A stretch of DNA of 64,000 nt from Rhizobiales bacterium 62-17 (lineage in GTDB: Bacteria; Pseudomonadota; Alphaproteobacteria; Rhizobiales; Beijerinckiaceae), in assembly GCA_001898965.1 (NCBI GenBank), contig MKVW01000009.1, positions 1,840,818 to 1,904,817 on the forward strand. The letters run 5' to 3'. The notes below the pieces were generated by a model. It was not told the origin of the DNA. It did no database searches and saw only the letters and a list, made by a program, of their open reading frames with translations. Of this stretch, positions 38,474 to 47,686 are shown in pieces; within the stretch, counting starts at the first letter, position 1; each line of letters starts with the position of its first letter. The position numbers and the translations under genes are program-made.

Positions 38474-39445
38474 TCAATACAGGTCCGAAGAATGCCAGAC
38501 GGCCACCAGACCGTCAAGCATACGCACTTCGGCCGTATTGCCGACCGAACGCATGGCCTGAGCGATGCCGCCAAAGCCGAGCGCTTCGGCCATATCGGCT
38601 GCCGAACCGAACAGGCCGAGATAGTTCGTGGCCGAGGAGCGGCGCCAGTCACGCACTGGCAAGTCCTTGGCGACATGGCGTTCACGCTCCATCCAGGCGA
38701 TCGCCTCACGCTCGCCGCCGATCTCATCGACCAGTTTCAGCGGCAGACCCTGGCGTGCGGTGAACACGCGCCCGTCGGCTACGGTCGCGAGTTCCTTGTC
38801 GTCCAGTTTGCGGCGATCCTTCACCAGTCCTTTGAACCAATCGTACGAATCACTGACGATGGAGGCGATGGCGGCGCGCGCCTCCGGGCTCGTCGGTTCA
38901 AACCCGTCGGGCGAGGCCTTGAGCGGCGAGGATTTTATCGTCTCCATTTTGACGCCGACCGTGTCGAGCACCTTGGCGACGTTCGGGAACTGGAACAGCA
39001 CGCCGATCGAACCCACTAGGGAAGTTCCCCGCGCGAAAATACGGTCGGTCCCCAGCGCGGCGATATAGCCGCCCGAGGCCGCCATCGTGCCGACGACGGC
39101 AACCGTCGGTTTCTTCTGCGACAGGCGGCGCAGTTCGTCATAGATGCGTTCGGCGCCGGTCGTCGTGCCGCCGGGGCTTTCGATTGAGACGATGACGCCG
39201 GCGGCGTTGGATTTGCCGATGTCGTCGATGAGTTTCAGGGTGTCCTGATTGCCGGTCAGCACGCCACCCAGGGTCAGCCGCGCGATATGGCTGCTGCTGG
39301 TGGTCGGCAGGCCGTTGCTCCAGCGGTAGGCGCCGACACCGGCGGCGACCAGGAACAGGGCGACGGTGGCGATGCGCCAGAACGACAGCTTGCGGCGCAG
39401 CCGGCTGCGGTCGATCAGATAATCGGCGGGATATTCGGTAGCCAT
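38474..39445 (-). CDS. sppA: Signal peptide peptidase SppA, short form
   Basis: 323 residues (the short form with one protease domain). An N-terminal anchor lies at about 24-41 (ATVALFLVAAGVGAYRW). The Ser-Lys dyad is Ser124 in GTMAASGGYIAAL and probably Lys176 in IKSSPLKASPDGFEP. SPGGTTTGAERIYDEL and VGSIGVLFQFPNV are further family motifs. It digests remnant signal peptides in the membrane. The ATG at 39445 has GGAGAG upstream; the longer frame to 39529 is rejected. It is followed by ihfB and lapA on the same strand and is separated from rpsA by two terminators. Confidence 0.95.
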   Translation of the reverse strand: MATEYPADYLIDRSRLRRKLSFWRIATVALFLVAAGVGAYRWSNGLPTTSSSHIARLTLGGVLTGNQDTLKLIDDIGKSNAAGVIVSIESPGGTTTGAERIYDELRRLSQKKPTVAVVGTMAASGGYIAALGTDRIFARGTSLVGSIGVLFQFPNVAKVLDTVGVKMETIKSSPLKASPDGFEPTSPEARAAIASIVSDSYDWFKGLVKDRRKLDDKELATVADGRVFTARQGLPLKLVDEIGGEREAIAWMERERHVAKDLPVRDWRRSSATNYLGLFGSAADMAEALGFGGIAQAMRSVGNTAEVRMLDGLVAVWHSSDLY

Positions 39446-39556
39446 GCAACTCTCCGTGCGGCGCGCGCCAGTTGAGGCGTCCCAATGGAGCACCCAAGAC
39501 GCTCCTCGACTGGCGGTAAAATACGGCAAATCGTAGGACGAAGCCGGACAAACAAA

Positions 39557-39584
39557 AAGCCCGCACAGGAGATCCGGGCGGGTT
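39557..39584 (-). terminator. Second tandem terminator after rpsA
   Basis: On the minus strand, AACCCGC and GCGGGCTTTTTG form a short stem followed by a T-run. It lies directly downstream of the first terminator at 39598-39627 and shares its GCGGGCTTTTT end. Confidence 0.6.
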
Positions 39585-39597
39585 CAGACCAAATAAA

Positions 39598-39627
39598 AAG
39601 CCCGCGCGGATGTCTCCGCGCGGGCTT
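39598..39627 (-). terminator. Rho-independent terminator of rpsA
   Basis: Read on the minus strand, AAGCCCGCGCGGA, a four-base loop and TCCGCGCGGGCTT form a 13-base-pair stem followed by TTTATTT. It begins 20 bases after the rpsA stop. Confidence 0.88.
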
Positions 39628-39647
39628 CGATCACCGGGTTAACCCGA

Positions 39648-41381
39648 TTATTTCTTCTGCGCGTTCTCGCGAGCCTTGAGCGCGGTGCCCAAGATGTCGC
39701 CAAGCGTCGCACCCGAGTCGGCCGAACCGAACTGGGCGATGGCTTCCTTCTCTTCGGCCATTTCGAGGGCCTTGATCGAGACGGTCACCTTGCGCGCCTT
39801 GCGGTCGAACACGGTCACGCGCGCATCGAACTTCTGGCCGACCGTGAACCGGTCCGGACGCTGATCGCCGCGATCGCGGGCGAGTTCGTTGCGCTTGATG
39901 AAGGTCTGCAGGTCAGTACCGACGATCTGCACTTCCAGACCGCCTTCCTTCACTTCCAGCACTTCACAGGTGACGACGGCGTTCTTGCGCAGTTCACCAC
40001 CCTCTTCCGAGGCGCTGGTGGCCGCGACGAACGGATCGGTGCCGAGCTGCTTGATGCCGAGCGAGATGCGTTCCTTCTCGATGTCGACGTCGAGCACCTG
40101 GGCTTTGACCATGTCGCCCTTCTTGTACTCTTCGATGACCTGCTCGCCCGGGCGCTTCCAGTCGAGGTCGGAGAGGTGGACCATGCCGTCCACATCGCCT
40201 TCGAGGCCGACGAACAGACCGAACTCGGTCTTGTTCTTGACTTCGCCTTCGACGATCGAGCCCTTCGGGAACTTCTCAGCGAAGGCTTCCCACGGGTTCT
40301 GCAGGGTCTGCTTGAGACCGAGCGAGATGCGGCGCTTGACCGGATCGACTTCGAGCACCTGCACATCGACTTCCTGGCTCGACGCGACGATCTTGCCCGG
40401 ATGCACGTTCTTCTTCGTCCACGACATTTCGGAGACGTGGATGAGGCCTTCGATGCCCGGCTCCAGTTCGACGAACGCACCGTAGTCGGTGATGTTGGTG
40501 ACGCGGCCGTGGAAGCGGGCGTTCAGCGGATATTTGGCTTCGATGCCCTGCCACGGATCGTCGAGGAGCTGCTTCATGCCCAGCGAGATGCGGTGCGTTT
40601 CGTGATTGATCTTCACGATGCGCACGCGAACCGTCTGGCCGATGTTGAGCACTTCGCTCGGATGGTTGACACGGCGCCAGGCAATGTCGGTGACGTGCAG
40701 CAGGCCGTCGATGCCACCGAGGTCAACGAACGCACCGTAGTCGGTGATGTTCTTGACGGTGCCTTCGATGATCTGGCCTTCCTCGAGCTTGCCGACGATT
40801 TCGTGGCGCTGTTCGGCGCGGCTCTCTTCGAGAACCGTGCGGCGCGACACGACGATGTTGCCGCGGCGGCGATCCATCTTGAGGATTTCGAACGGCTGCG
40901 GCTGGCCCATCAGGGGCGAGACGTCGCGGATCGGACGGATGTCCACCTGCGAACGCGGCAGGAAGGCCACGGCGCCGTCGAGGTCGACGGTGAAGCCGCC
41001 CTTGACCTGGTTGAAGATGATGCCTTCGACCTTTTCCTTGGCTTCGAAAGCCTTTTCGAGCTTGACCCAGCTCTCTTCGCGGCGCGCCTTGTCGCGCGAG
41101 ATGACCGCTTCGCCGAGCGCGTTTTCGATACGCTCGAGATAGACTTCGACCTCGTCGCCGACCTTCAGTTCCTGGTCGCGGCCGGGGCCGGTGAATTCCT
41201 TGATAGCCACACGGCCTTCGGTCTTGAGGCCGATATCGATGACCGCCACATCCTTTTCGAGAGCGACGACGATGCCCTTGATGACCGAACCTTCGAGCGC
41301 ATCGCTCTCGCCAAAGCTCGAGTCGAGCATGGCGGCGAAATCTTCGCGCGACGGCGCAAAGCTAGACGACGTATTTGCCAT
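39648..41381 (-). CDS. rpsA: 30S ribosomal protein S1
   Basis: 577 residues with six S1 RNA-binding repeats (starting near residues 33, 118, 203, 288, 375 and 462). Examples: GSVIKGIVVALEKDVAVIDIGLKTEGRV, IIEGTVKNITDYGAFVDLGGIDGLLHVTDIAWRRV and RFHGRVTNITDYGAFVELEPGIEGLIHVSEMSWTKK. S1 brings mRNA to the 30S subunit and unfolds its 5' leader. The length is usual for alphaproteobacteria. The frequent upstream neighbour cmk is absent; a TTT receptor gene lies there instead. A 278-base leader precedes it. Confidence 0.98.
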   Translation of the reverse strand: MANTSSSFAPSREDFAAMLDSSFGESDALEGSVIKGIVVALEKDVAVIDIGLKTEGRVAIKEFTGPGRDQELKVGDEVEVYLERIENALGEAVISRDKARREESWVKLEKAFEAKEKVEGIIFNQVKGGFTVDLDGAVAFLPRSQVDIRPIRDVSPLMGQPQPFEILKMDRRRGNIVVSRRTVLEESRAEQRHEIVGKLEEGQIIEGTVKNITDYGAFVDLGGIDGLLHVTDIAWRRVNHPSEVLNIGQTVRVRIVKINHETHRISLGMKQLLDDPWQGIEAKYPLNARFHGRVTNITDYGAFVELEPGIEGLIHVSEMSWTKKNVHPGKIVASSQEVDVQVLEVDPVKRRISLGLKQTLQNPWEAFAEKFPKGSIVEGEVKNKTEFGLFVGLEGDVDGMVHLSDLDWKRPGEQVIEEYKKGDMVKAQVLDVDIEKERISLGIKQLGTDPFVAATSASEEGGELRKNAVVTCEVLEVKEGGLEVQIVGTDLQTFIKRNELARDRGDQRPDRFTVGQKFDARVTVFDRKARKVTVSIKALEMAEEKEAIAQFGSADSGATLGDILGTALKARENAQKK

Positions 41382-41552
41382 TGTTTCTCCTGGGAGGTCC
41401 GGATCGCGTCTTGATTTTGGCGGATGAGCGGACCGAATTCGCCGGCTTGGGTTTGAGTTGCGGTTTGCTGTCTTGCGCCAGAGATCGCCCGTTTCGGAGC
41501 GAACCTCCGCCTGAAGGCGGGCCGGCGAGGTGCCGGCGCAAAAAAGCGGTTC

Positions 41553-41580
41553 CGTTTCCGGGGTACGGACCCCGAAAACG
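41553..41580 (-). terminator. Hairpin between the TTT receptor gene and rpsA
   Basis: CGTTT, one mismatch, then CGGGGT, loop ACGG, ACCCCG, mismatch, AAACG: a stem of 11 pairs. On the minus strand it is followed after eight bases by CTTTTTTG. It probably ends the receptor transcript, but could also lie in the rpsA leader, where S1 autoregulation acts in enterobacteria. Confidence 0.5.
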
Positions 41581-41659
41581 TGGCTTATCTAACAGTTCGC
41601 CGGGGCTTTCGCAAGGAAGCCTGAGGCAAAAAAGACCTGATTTCGGGCCAAATTGACCC

Positions 41660-42691
41660 TCAAGGCTTCAAAATCGTGCGCAGCCTTTCGACCACCGGTT
41701 CCGGGGTGGCATAGATGCTCTCCAGCAGCTTCTGCATGTCCTCGCCCTTGGTCGGGGTCGGCGCCTCGCCCATGATCTTGGTATATTCGGCCTGGTAATC
41801 CTTGTCCTGCATGACCGACCAGAAGGCGGCCCGCACCTCCCGCGCCCGCTCTGGCGGCAGGCCTGGCGGGGCGAGATAGGGGCGGGTGACCTCCTGCGGC
41901 GTCACCAGGATACGCATCATCTGGCGATCCTCGTCGGTACGCATCAGATCGAGCGCCAGCGGCACATCTTGGGCGTCGGGATGCTTCTGCAGGGACAACT
42001 GCACCAGGAAATTGATCTTTTTCTCGCGCAACCAGTCCGGTTTGGAGGATTTCAGGCTCGAATAGCCCCAGCCGCAGCGCCCGTCCGTCTCGCCGCGTTC
42101 GATCGCCATGATGGTTTCCTGGGTGCCGACATAGCCGGTGATGACGCGGAATTTCGTGCCGAGCGTCGCATTCAGCGCCAGCGGATAGATGTCGGTCGAC
42201 GAGGCCGCGCCCGTGCCGGCCATGGTCGTCTCGCGCTTCTTGGCGTCCTCTAGCGTTTTCGTTTGCGACGTGTGGAAGGTGGCGCAGAAATTGACGTCGT
42301 GTTCCAGCGCGCCGATAGCGGTGAAGTCGCTCATTTTATAGGCGACCTTGCGGGTAGAGATCAGCGGCTCGATCAGGGGGCCGGTGGCGAAAGCGCCGAT
42401 CACCGTGCCGTCCCGGGGCGCGACGGAGAACAATTGCTCGACAAGCCGCACGCCGCCGGCGCCCGGCACAAGCTGAACCAGCACGTTCGGATGCCCCGGC
42501 AGATATTGTGCGATGTAACGCGAGACCATCCGCGCGCCCAGATCGATGCCGCCACCGGCCGTGCCACCGACATTGATGGTGAAGGTCTTGCCTTTGAAAT
42601 AGCCGTCGCTTTGTGCCGCGGCGGGCAGGGCGGCGAGGCCCCAACCGATCGTAACAGCCGCAATGGCACACGTGCGCCCCCTCGAGCCCAT
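41660..42691 (-). CDS. TTT-type (TctC-like) substrate-binding protein
   Basis: 343 residues with a signal peptide (ITIGWGLAALPAAAQ, cleavage near residue 27). The mature protein begins DGYFKGKTFTINVGGTAGGGIDLGARMVSRYIAQYLPGHPNVLVQLVPGAGGVRLVEQL, typical of the TTT receptor family, and has MAGTGAASSTDIYPLALNATLGTKFRVITGY in the substrate-binding middle. AGGAGG precedes the ATG at 42691. No permease genes are nearby. It resembles the receptor at 45501 (shared FYKGKT/YFKGKT, GGGxD/GxGYDL and VPGAGG/RPGAGM pattern) more than the Bug-type one at 850. Confidence 0.9.
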   Translation of the reverse strand: MGSRGRTCAIAAVTIGWGLAALPAAAQSDGYFKGKTFTINVGGTAGGGIDLGARMVSRYIAQYLPGHPNVLVQLVPGAGGVRLVEQLFSVAPRDGTVIGAFATGPLIEPLISTRKVAYKMSDFTAIGALEHDVNFCATFHTSQTKTLEDAKKRETTMAGTGAASSTDIYPLALNATLGTKFRVITGYVGTQETIMAIERGETDGRCGWGYSSLKSSKPDWLREKKINFLVQLSLQKHPDAQDVPLALDLMRTDEDRQMMRILVTPQEVTRPYLAPPGLPPERAREVRAAFWSVMQDKDYQAEYTKIMGEAPTPTKGEDMQKLLESIYATPEPVVERLRTILKP

Positions 42692-42815
42692 GGTTTCCTC
42701 CTGTTTTGTTATAGTGCCGCGATTGTGCACGCCGGGCGGCGCGCGCCAAGCCCATAACCCCAGCTCTGCACAGACGCTGCCAAATCGGCTAAGCTTGCTG
42801 CATAGGAGGTTCGCC

Positions 42816-43385
42816 ATGACCGTCGATCGCAGAGGACTACTCGGTCTGCTCGCTCTCGGCCTACTGCCGCCACAGGCGCTGGCGCAGGAGTTCAGCCGCA
42901 TGACCGCCTATGCCTTTTCCTTCGCCGGCCTCAACGGCGGCGAAGTGCGGCTCGTAGACTATGCGGGCAAACCAGTGCTGGTGGTGAACACGGCGAGCTT
43001 CTGTGGCTACACCAACCAATACACGGCGCTGGAGGCGCTCTACGAACGCTATCGCGATCGCGGCCTCACGGTGATCGGGGTGCCGTCCAATGACTTCGGT
43101 GGTCAGGAACCAGGTCGCGCGCCGGAGATCACCGCCACGGTGGAAAGCTTCAAGGTGCAATTCCCGATGACGGAAAAATCTGTCGTCAAAGGCGCCACGG
43201 CCCATCGCTTCTACAAATGGGCGGCGAGCGAGCGGCCGAAGGAAACGCCAGCCTGGAATTTCCACAAATTTCTCATCGGCCGCGACGGACATATCGTGGC
43301 GGCGTTTGCCAGCAATGTCGCGCCCGATGATCCACAGATCATTGCCGCGATCGAACGCGAGCTGGCCGAGCCGGCATCGAATTAA
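42816..43385 (+). CDS. Glutathione peroxidase (Cys type), exported
   Basis: 189 residues. An N-terminal signal with an Arg pair (DRRGLLGLLALGLLPPQALAQ) suggests export by Tat or Sec. The catalytic tetrad is visible: Cys63 (NTASFCGYTNQY), Gln97 (NDFGGQEPG), Trp147 and Asn148 (AWNFHKFL). It is the Cys version of the peroxidase, reducing hydroperoxides probably with thioredoxin- or glutathione-type donors. AGGAGG precedes the ATG at 42816; the longer frame overlapping the divergent receptor gene is rejected. Followed 169 bases later by the ThDP enzyme gene. Confidence 0.93.
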   Translation: MTVDRRGLLGLLALGLLPPQALAQEFSRMTAYAFSFAGLNGGEVRLVDYAGKPVLVVNTASFCGYTNQYTALEALYERYRDRGLTVIGVPSNDFGGQEPGRAPEITATVESFKVQFPMTEKSVVKGATAHRFYKWAASERPKETPAWNFHKFLIGRDGHIVAAFASNVAPDDPQIIAAIERELAEPASN

Positions 43386-43468
43386 GCCTCACTCCGCGTG
43401 ACGTTCTGACGGAGCACGAGATCAAACTCAGGCGCGCGATGGCGTGTGGCCTGAACAATAACGCATGC

Positions 43469-43483
43469 GCGCAACGCTTGCGC
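43469..43483. promoter_or_regulatory. Short dyad GCGCAA-CGC-TTGCGC upstream of the ThDP enzyme gene
   Basis: Perfect 6-base arms around three bases, ending 71 bases before the ATG at 43555. It might be an operator for the ThDP-enzyme/TTT-receptor pair. Short GC-rich dyads arise by chance in such DNA, so support is weak. Confidence 0.25.
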
Positions 43484-43554
43484 CGCTGGGAGAGGCTGAT
43501 GTAGCTAATTCCGCAGCAGATAACTGCAAAGCAAAAACGACGGGAGGAGAACGC

Positions 43555-45423
43555 ATGGCCCAGAAGGGACCGGCACTGAAGGATGTCGCCAAAGCGGGAT
43601 CGCAAAAGAGCGGCATTGCCCTCGCGACGGCGCGTTTCGACGACAAAGATACATTGGTGCGTCCTTCCAATGCGCAGATGGGCTGGGCATCCGATGCCAT
43701 GGCCGAGATGCTGCGGCGCCTCGATCTGCGTTATATTGCATTGACGCCGGGCGCCTCCTATCGTGGTTTGCACGACAGTCTCGTCAACTATCTCGGCAAC
43801 CGCGATCCGCAAATGCTCGTGTGCCTGCATGAGGAACATGCGGTCGGCATCGCTCAGGGCTATGCCAAGGTCACCGAGAAGCCGATGGCGGTCGCGGTCC
43901 ACTCCAATGTCGGCTTGATGCACGCGACCATGGCGATCTTCAACGCCTGGTGCGCGCGCAATCCGATCGTCATTCTGGGCGCGACGGGACCGGGCGATGC
44001 CGATGAACGTCGGCCGTGGATCGATTGGATTCATACGGCGAAGGATCAAGGGGCATTGATCCGGCACTATACGAAATGGGACGACGAGCCGCGCTCGGCC
44101 GTCGCCAGCGTGGAATCGCTGACCCGCGCCTGGCAGATCGCCGCGACGCCGCCCTATGGCCCGACCTATGTCTGCCTCGACGTCGGCCTGCAGGAATCGA
44201 AGCTCGAGAAGGAGATGCAATTTCCCGATCTCGAACGTTTCGCGCCCGGCGAGCCGCCGGCCCCTTCGAGCGAGGCGATCGAGCGCGCCGCCAAACTGCT
44301 GGCGGAGGCCAAGCGTCCCCTTATCTTGATGGGACGTGTGTCGCGCAACCTCGACGATTGGCAGGCCCGCATCGATCTCGCCGAGGCCATCGGCGGCGCC
44401 GTGCTGACCGATATGAAGACGTCGGCGGCCTTTCCGACCGAACACCCGCTGCACGTCATGGAGCCGCGCCACCGTCCTTCGCCCGAGAGCGCGCGTTACG
44501 TCAAAGAGGCCGATGTCATCCTGTCGCTCGATTGGATCGATCTGCGCGGTTATTTCGTTCTCACGCTCGGCAAGGACGCCCCGGTGGAGGCGAAGGTCAT
44601 TCACTGCAGCGTCGACGACTATCTGCACAACGGCTGGAGCATGGATCATTTCGGCTTGCCGCCGGTGGATCTGAAGATTCTTTCAACGCCTGACCAGATG
44701 ATCCGGCCGCTCACCGAGGCGGTGCGCCGACTGCGCGGCAACGCCAAGACCGAACCGAAATGGCCGGTACGGCAGGCCAAGCCACTGCCGGCACCGCGCG
44801 CTGAGGGCATGATGAGCCTGCGCGATCTGGCGTTGGTGGTGCGCGAGTTCTGCGAGACCCGCGAGGTGACGATGGCCGGCTATTCGCTGGGATGGCCGGC
44901 GGACACGGTCAATTTCCGTCATCCGCTCGATTACATGGGCATCGACGGCGGCGGCGGTGTCGGCGCTGGTCCCTCCAATGCGATCGGCACGGCATTGGCG
45001 ATCCAGAATTCTGGGCGCTTTCCCATGGCCGTCATGGGCGATGGCGATTTCGCCATGGGCTGCAACGCGTTCTGGACCGCCGCGCACATGGGCATTCCAT
45101 TGCTCGTGGTGATCGCCAACAACCGTGTCTACTACAACGATGTGGCGCATCAGGAACGGATGGCGGTGGTGCGCGACCGTCCGGTCGAAAACAAATTCGT
45201 CGGCCAGGAGATGGTGCATCCAGCTATCGATCTCGTCGGTCTCGCCAAAGCGCAGGGGCTTCAGGGCGAAGGACCGGTGGAATCGGCCACCGCCTTCCGC
45301 GAAGCGCTTAAGCGGGGCGAGGCCATCGTGAATGCGGGCGGACTCTACGTCATCGATGCGCGCGTCGACGTCGGCGCGCCGGGCGAGGGCAATCGCGGCC
45401 ACACGAGCGGACGCAAGGATTGA
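43555..45423 (+). CDS. Thiamine-diphosphate-dependent enzyme (acetolactate synthase/decarboxylase superfamily)
   Basis: 622 residues with the three-domain plan of this superfamily. N-terminal Pyr domain: RYIALTPGASYRGLHDSLVNYLG and CLHEEHAVGIAQGYAKVTEKPMAVAVHSNVGLMHATMAIFNAW, where the Glu of EEHA activates ThDP. Middle domain: LILMGRVSRNLDDWQARIDLAEAIGGAV. C-terminal PP domain: GDGDFAMGCNAFWTAAHMGIPLLVVIANN, the GDG-NN cofactor motif. Candidate reactions are 2-keto acid decarboxylation, carboligation or C-C cleavage; the exact one is unknown. GGGAGGAG precedes the ATG. A TTT receptor follows 77 bases downstream, suggesting that the pair handles one imported acid. Confidence 0.9.
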   Translation: MAQKGPALKDVAKAGSQKSGIALATARFDDKDTLVRPSNAQMGWASDAMAEMLRRLDLRYIALTPGASYRGLHDSLVNYLGNRDPQMLVCLHEEHAVGIAQGYAKVTEKPMAVAVHSNVGLMHATMAIFNAWCARNPIVILGATGPGDADERRPWIDWIHTAKDQGALIRHYTKWDDEPRSAVASVESLTRAWQIAATPPYGPTYVCLDVGLQESKLEKEMQFPDLERFAPGEPPAPSSEAIERAAKLLAEAKRPLILMGRVSRNLDDWQARIDLAEAIGGAVLTDMKTSAAFPTEHPLHVMEPRHRPSPESARYVKEADVILSLDWIDLRGYFVLTLGKDAPVEAKVIHCSVDDYLHNGWSMDHFGLPPVDLKILSTPDQMIRPLTEAVRRLRGNAKTEPKWPVRQAKPLPAPRAEGMMSLRDLALVVREFCETREVTMAGYSLGWPADTVNFRHPLDYMGIDGGGGVGAGPSNAIGTALAIQNSGRFPMAVMGDGDFAMGCNAFWTAAHMGIPLLVVIANNRVYYNDVAHQERMAVVRDRPVENKFVGQEMVHPAIDLVGLAKAQGLQGEGPVESATAFREALKRGEAIVNAGGLYVIDARVDVGAPGEGNRGHTSGRKD

Positions 45424-45500
45424 TCAGAAGACGAACAGGTGAGCTGGGAGGTCGGCGGCGAATAGAGACCAAGCGAAGTCATCAAACAGTGGGAGGGGAG

Positions 45501-46535
45501 ATGAAAATCGTTCGCAGGATGTCGCGCGGGATCGCGATGGCGTGCGCGCTGTGTGTCTGGGCGTGGATCCCAGCCAAGGCCGACGCCATGCTGGAATTCT
45601 ACAAGGGAAAGACCGTTCGCCTGGTCAACGGCGGTGCGGCCGGATCCGGCTACGATCTCTATTCGCGCATGCTGGCGCCCTATCTCGAGCAGAAGCTCGG
45701 GGCAAAAGTCCTCGTCGATTCCAGACCGGGCGCGGGCATGATGATCGCGATGAATCATGTGTGGATCCAGCCGCCCGATGGGCTGACGATCATGCTGGCA
45801 CCTGGCGAAGGCGCCGTTCTCGGCAAGCTGATCGATGACGTCGCCTTGCGCTTCGATCTGATGAAATACGGTTTGCTGGCGCGCGTGAACACGGCACCGC
45901 GTGTGCTGATCGTCTATCCCAAGTCCAGCTATTACACCGTCGACGATCTCTTGAAGCAGTCGAAGCCTCTGGAGATCGGCGCCAATGGCAAAACGGATGC
46001 GGCCTCCGACACGTCGGCGGTGATGTGCCATGCGCTCAAGCTGCAATGCAAGATCACGATCGGCTACAAGTCATCGGCGGACTTTGCGCTTGCCGCCGTG
46101 CGGGGCGAAGTCGATGGCACAGTGCTGGTGGAGGATTCCGCTGCCCGCTACGCCCAAGGCGGGCAATTGCGCGGCGTGTTGGTGACGGCGCGTGAGCGCT
46201 CGCGGTTGATGCCCGATGTGCCGACGATCTACGAAGCCGCGAAGCTCGATCAGGAAGCGCAATGGTGGCTCGATTTCCGCGAGGACATTCGCAAGATTGG
46301 CCGCATCCTGATCGTGCCGCCGGGCATGGATCAGGAGAAGCTCACTTTCTTGCGCAAGATCACCAAGGACATTCTGACCGATCCGGAAGCGCTGAAAGAG
46401 TTCGAGAAACAGCAGCAGCCCGCGTTCTTCGGCGAGCCCGAGGAAATTTCCGAATTGATGCGCCGCAGTCTTGTTGGCCTGACGCCCGAACGTCAGAAAG
46501 AGGTGAAGCACGTCATCGCTGACAAATACTATTAG
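45501..46535 (+). CDS. TTT-type (TctC-like) substrate-binding protein, linked to the ThDP enzyme
   Basis: 344 residues with a signal peptide (basic start, AMACALCVWAWIPAKADA). The mature protein starts MLEFYKGKTVRLVNGGAAGSGYDLYSRMLAPYLEQKLGAKVLVDSRPGAGMMIAMNHVW, a clear TTT-receptor pattern, and has VTARERSRLMPDVPTIYEAAKLDQEAQWWLDF near the end. GGGAGGGGAG is directly upstream of the ATG at 45501. It is 77 bases after the ThDP gene on the same strand, convergent with mutY. No TctA/TctB gene is nearby. Confidence 0.9.
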   Translation: MKIVRRMSRGIAMACALCVWAWIPAKADAMLEFYKGKTVRLVNGGAAGSGYDLYSRMLAPYLEQKLGAKVLVDSRPGAGMMIAMNHVWIQPPDGLTIMLAPGEGAVLGKLIDDVALRFDLMKYGLLARVNTAPRVLIVYPKSSYYTVDDLLKQSKPLEIGANGKTDAASDTSAVMCHALKLQCKITIGYKSSADFALAAVRGEVDGTVLVEDSAARYAQGGQLRGVLVTARERSRLMPDVPTIYEAAKLDQEAQWWLDFREDIRKIGRILIVPPGMDQEKLTFLRKITKDILTDPEALKEFEKQQQPAFFGEPEEISELMRRSLVGLTPERQKEVKHVIADKYY

Positions 46536-46536
46536 C

Positions 46537-47613
46537 TCATACACCGAGCGCGTGCTGCATCACCTTGTGCATGACGCTCGGGAGCGCCTCGCTGGCGAGT
46601 TCGCCTTCATCCATCCATTGCGCGCCTTCCGGTGCCGCCGTTTGGCGTGGCACCTCGCCGGTATAGACGGTCAGGGCCAGGGAGAAATGGGTGAACACAT
46701 GGTCGGCGCTGCCGATCTTGCGCCGCCATGTCGTCTCGATCGGCGCATGCGTCAACGCCTCGTCCTGTGTGAAGCCGACGCGCCATTCGCTGCCGGGAAA
46801 TTCCAGCATGCCGCCGAGCAGGCCTTTCGGCGGGCGGCGGCGCACCAGCACTTTGCCGTCGGCGCGCCGCACATAAAAAATCGCCCCGGTGCGATGCGGC
46901 CGCTCCGCCTTCGGTGCTTTCACGGGAAAGCGCGGCTGCGTGCCCTCGGCCCGCGCGATGCAGTGACCCGCCAATGGGCAGAGCACGCAGGCGGGTGTCT
47001 TCGGTGTGCAGATCGTCGCGCCGAGATCCATCATCGCTTGCGCGAAATCGCCGGCGCGCGCATCGGGCGTAATCGTGTCGGCCTTGGCGCGAATGAGCGG
47101 TTTGGCTGAGGGCATCGGTGTGTCGATGGTGAAGAGCCGCGTCACCACGCGCTCAACATTGCCGTCGACGACAACAGCGCGATGGCCGAAGGCGATCGCG
47201 GCGATTGCCGCGGCCGTATAGGGGCCGATGCCGGGCAGCGCGCGTAGCGCCTCTTCACTGTCGGGGAAAATGCCTGCATGCCGTTCGGCCACGGCGATCG
47301 CGCAGGCGTGCAGATTGCGTGCGCGGCTGTAATAGCCCAAGCCTGCCCAGGCTTTCATCACCTCTTCGACCGGCGCGGCGGCGAGTGCCTTCACATTGGG
47401 CCAAAGGCTCAAAAAGCGCTCGTAATAGGGCTTTACCGCCGTCACCGTGGTCTGCTGCAGCATGATTTCCGACAGCCAGACCGCATAAGGATCAGGCTTT
47501 TGGCCGGGCAGCGCGCGCCACGGCAAGCGCCGACGATGCGCGTCATACCAGGCGAGCAGATCAGCCGCGATGCTGACGCTGCCTTTTTTCGATGGGCTTA
47601 CCGAGGGAACCAT
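46537..47613 (-). CDS. mutY: A/G-specific adenine glycosylase MutY
   Basis: 358 residues from the ATG at 47613 (a GTG at 47640 is also in frame; neither has a strong ribosome-binding site). It removes adenine mispaired with 8-oxoguanine. Seen: catalytic Glu in SEIMLQQTTVTAV, helix-hairpin-helix LRALPGIGPYTAAAIAAIAFG, catalytic Asp in VVDGNVERVVTRL, the 4Fe-4S cluster Cys motif CTPKTPACVLCPLAGHC (spacing C-x6-C-x2-C-x5-C) and a C-terminal NUDIX-like 8-oxoG-recognition domain beginning near AIFYVRRADGKVLVRRRP. In many Rhizobiales mutY sits beside dciA; here about 4 kb separate them. Confidence 0.97.
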   Translation of the reverse strand: MVPSVSPSKKGSVSIAADLLAWYDAHRRRLPWRALPGQKPDPYAVWLSEIMLQQTTVTAVKPYYERFLSLWPNVKALAAAPVEEVMKAWAGLGYYSRARNLHACAIAVAERHAGIFPDSEEALRALPGIGPYTAAAIAAIAFGHRAVVVDGNVERVVTRLFTIDTPMPSAKPLIRAKADTITPDARAGDFAQAMMDLGATICTPKTPACVLCPLAGHCIARAEGTQPRFPVKAPKAERPHRTGAIFYVRRADGKVLVRRRPPKGLLGGMLEFPGSEWRVGFTQDEALTHAPIETTWRRKIGSADHVFTHFSLALTVYTGEVPRQTAAPEGAQWMDEGELASEALPSVMHKVMQHALGV

Positions 47614-47686
47614 GCCATTGTTTAGAGCATTTCCAGGCACAGTGGCTAGTCGACCCTACGCGCAATCCAGCGGAGAAAGAAAAATC

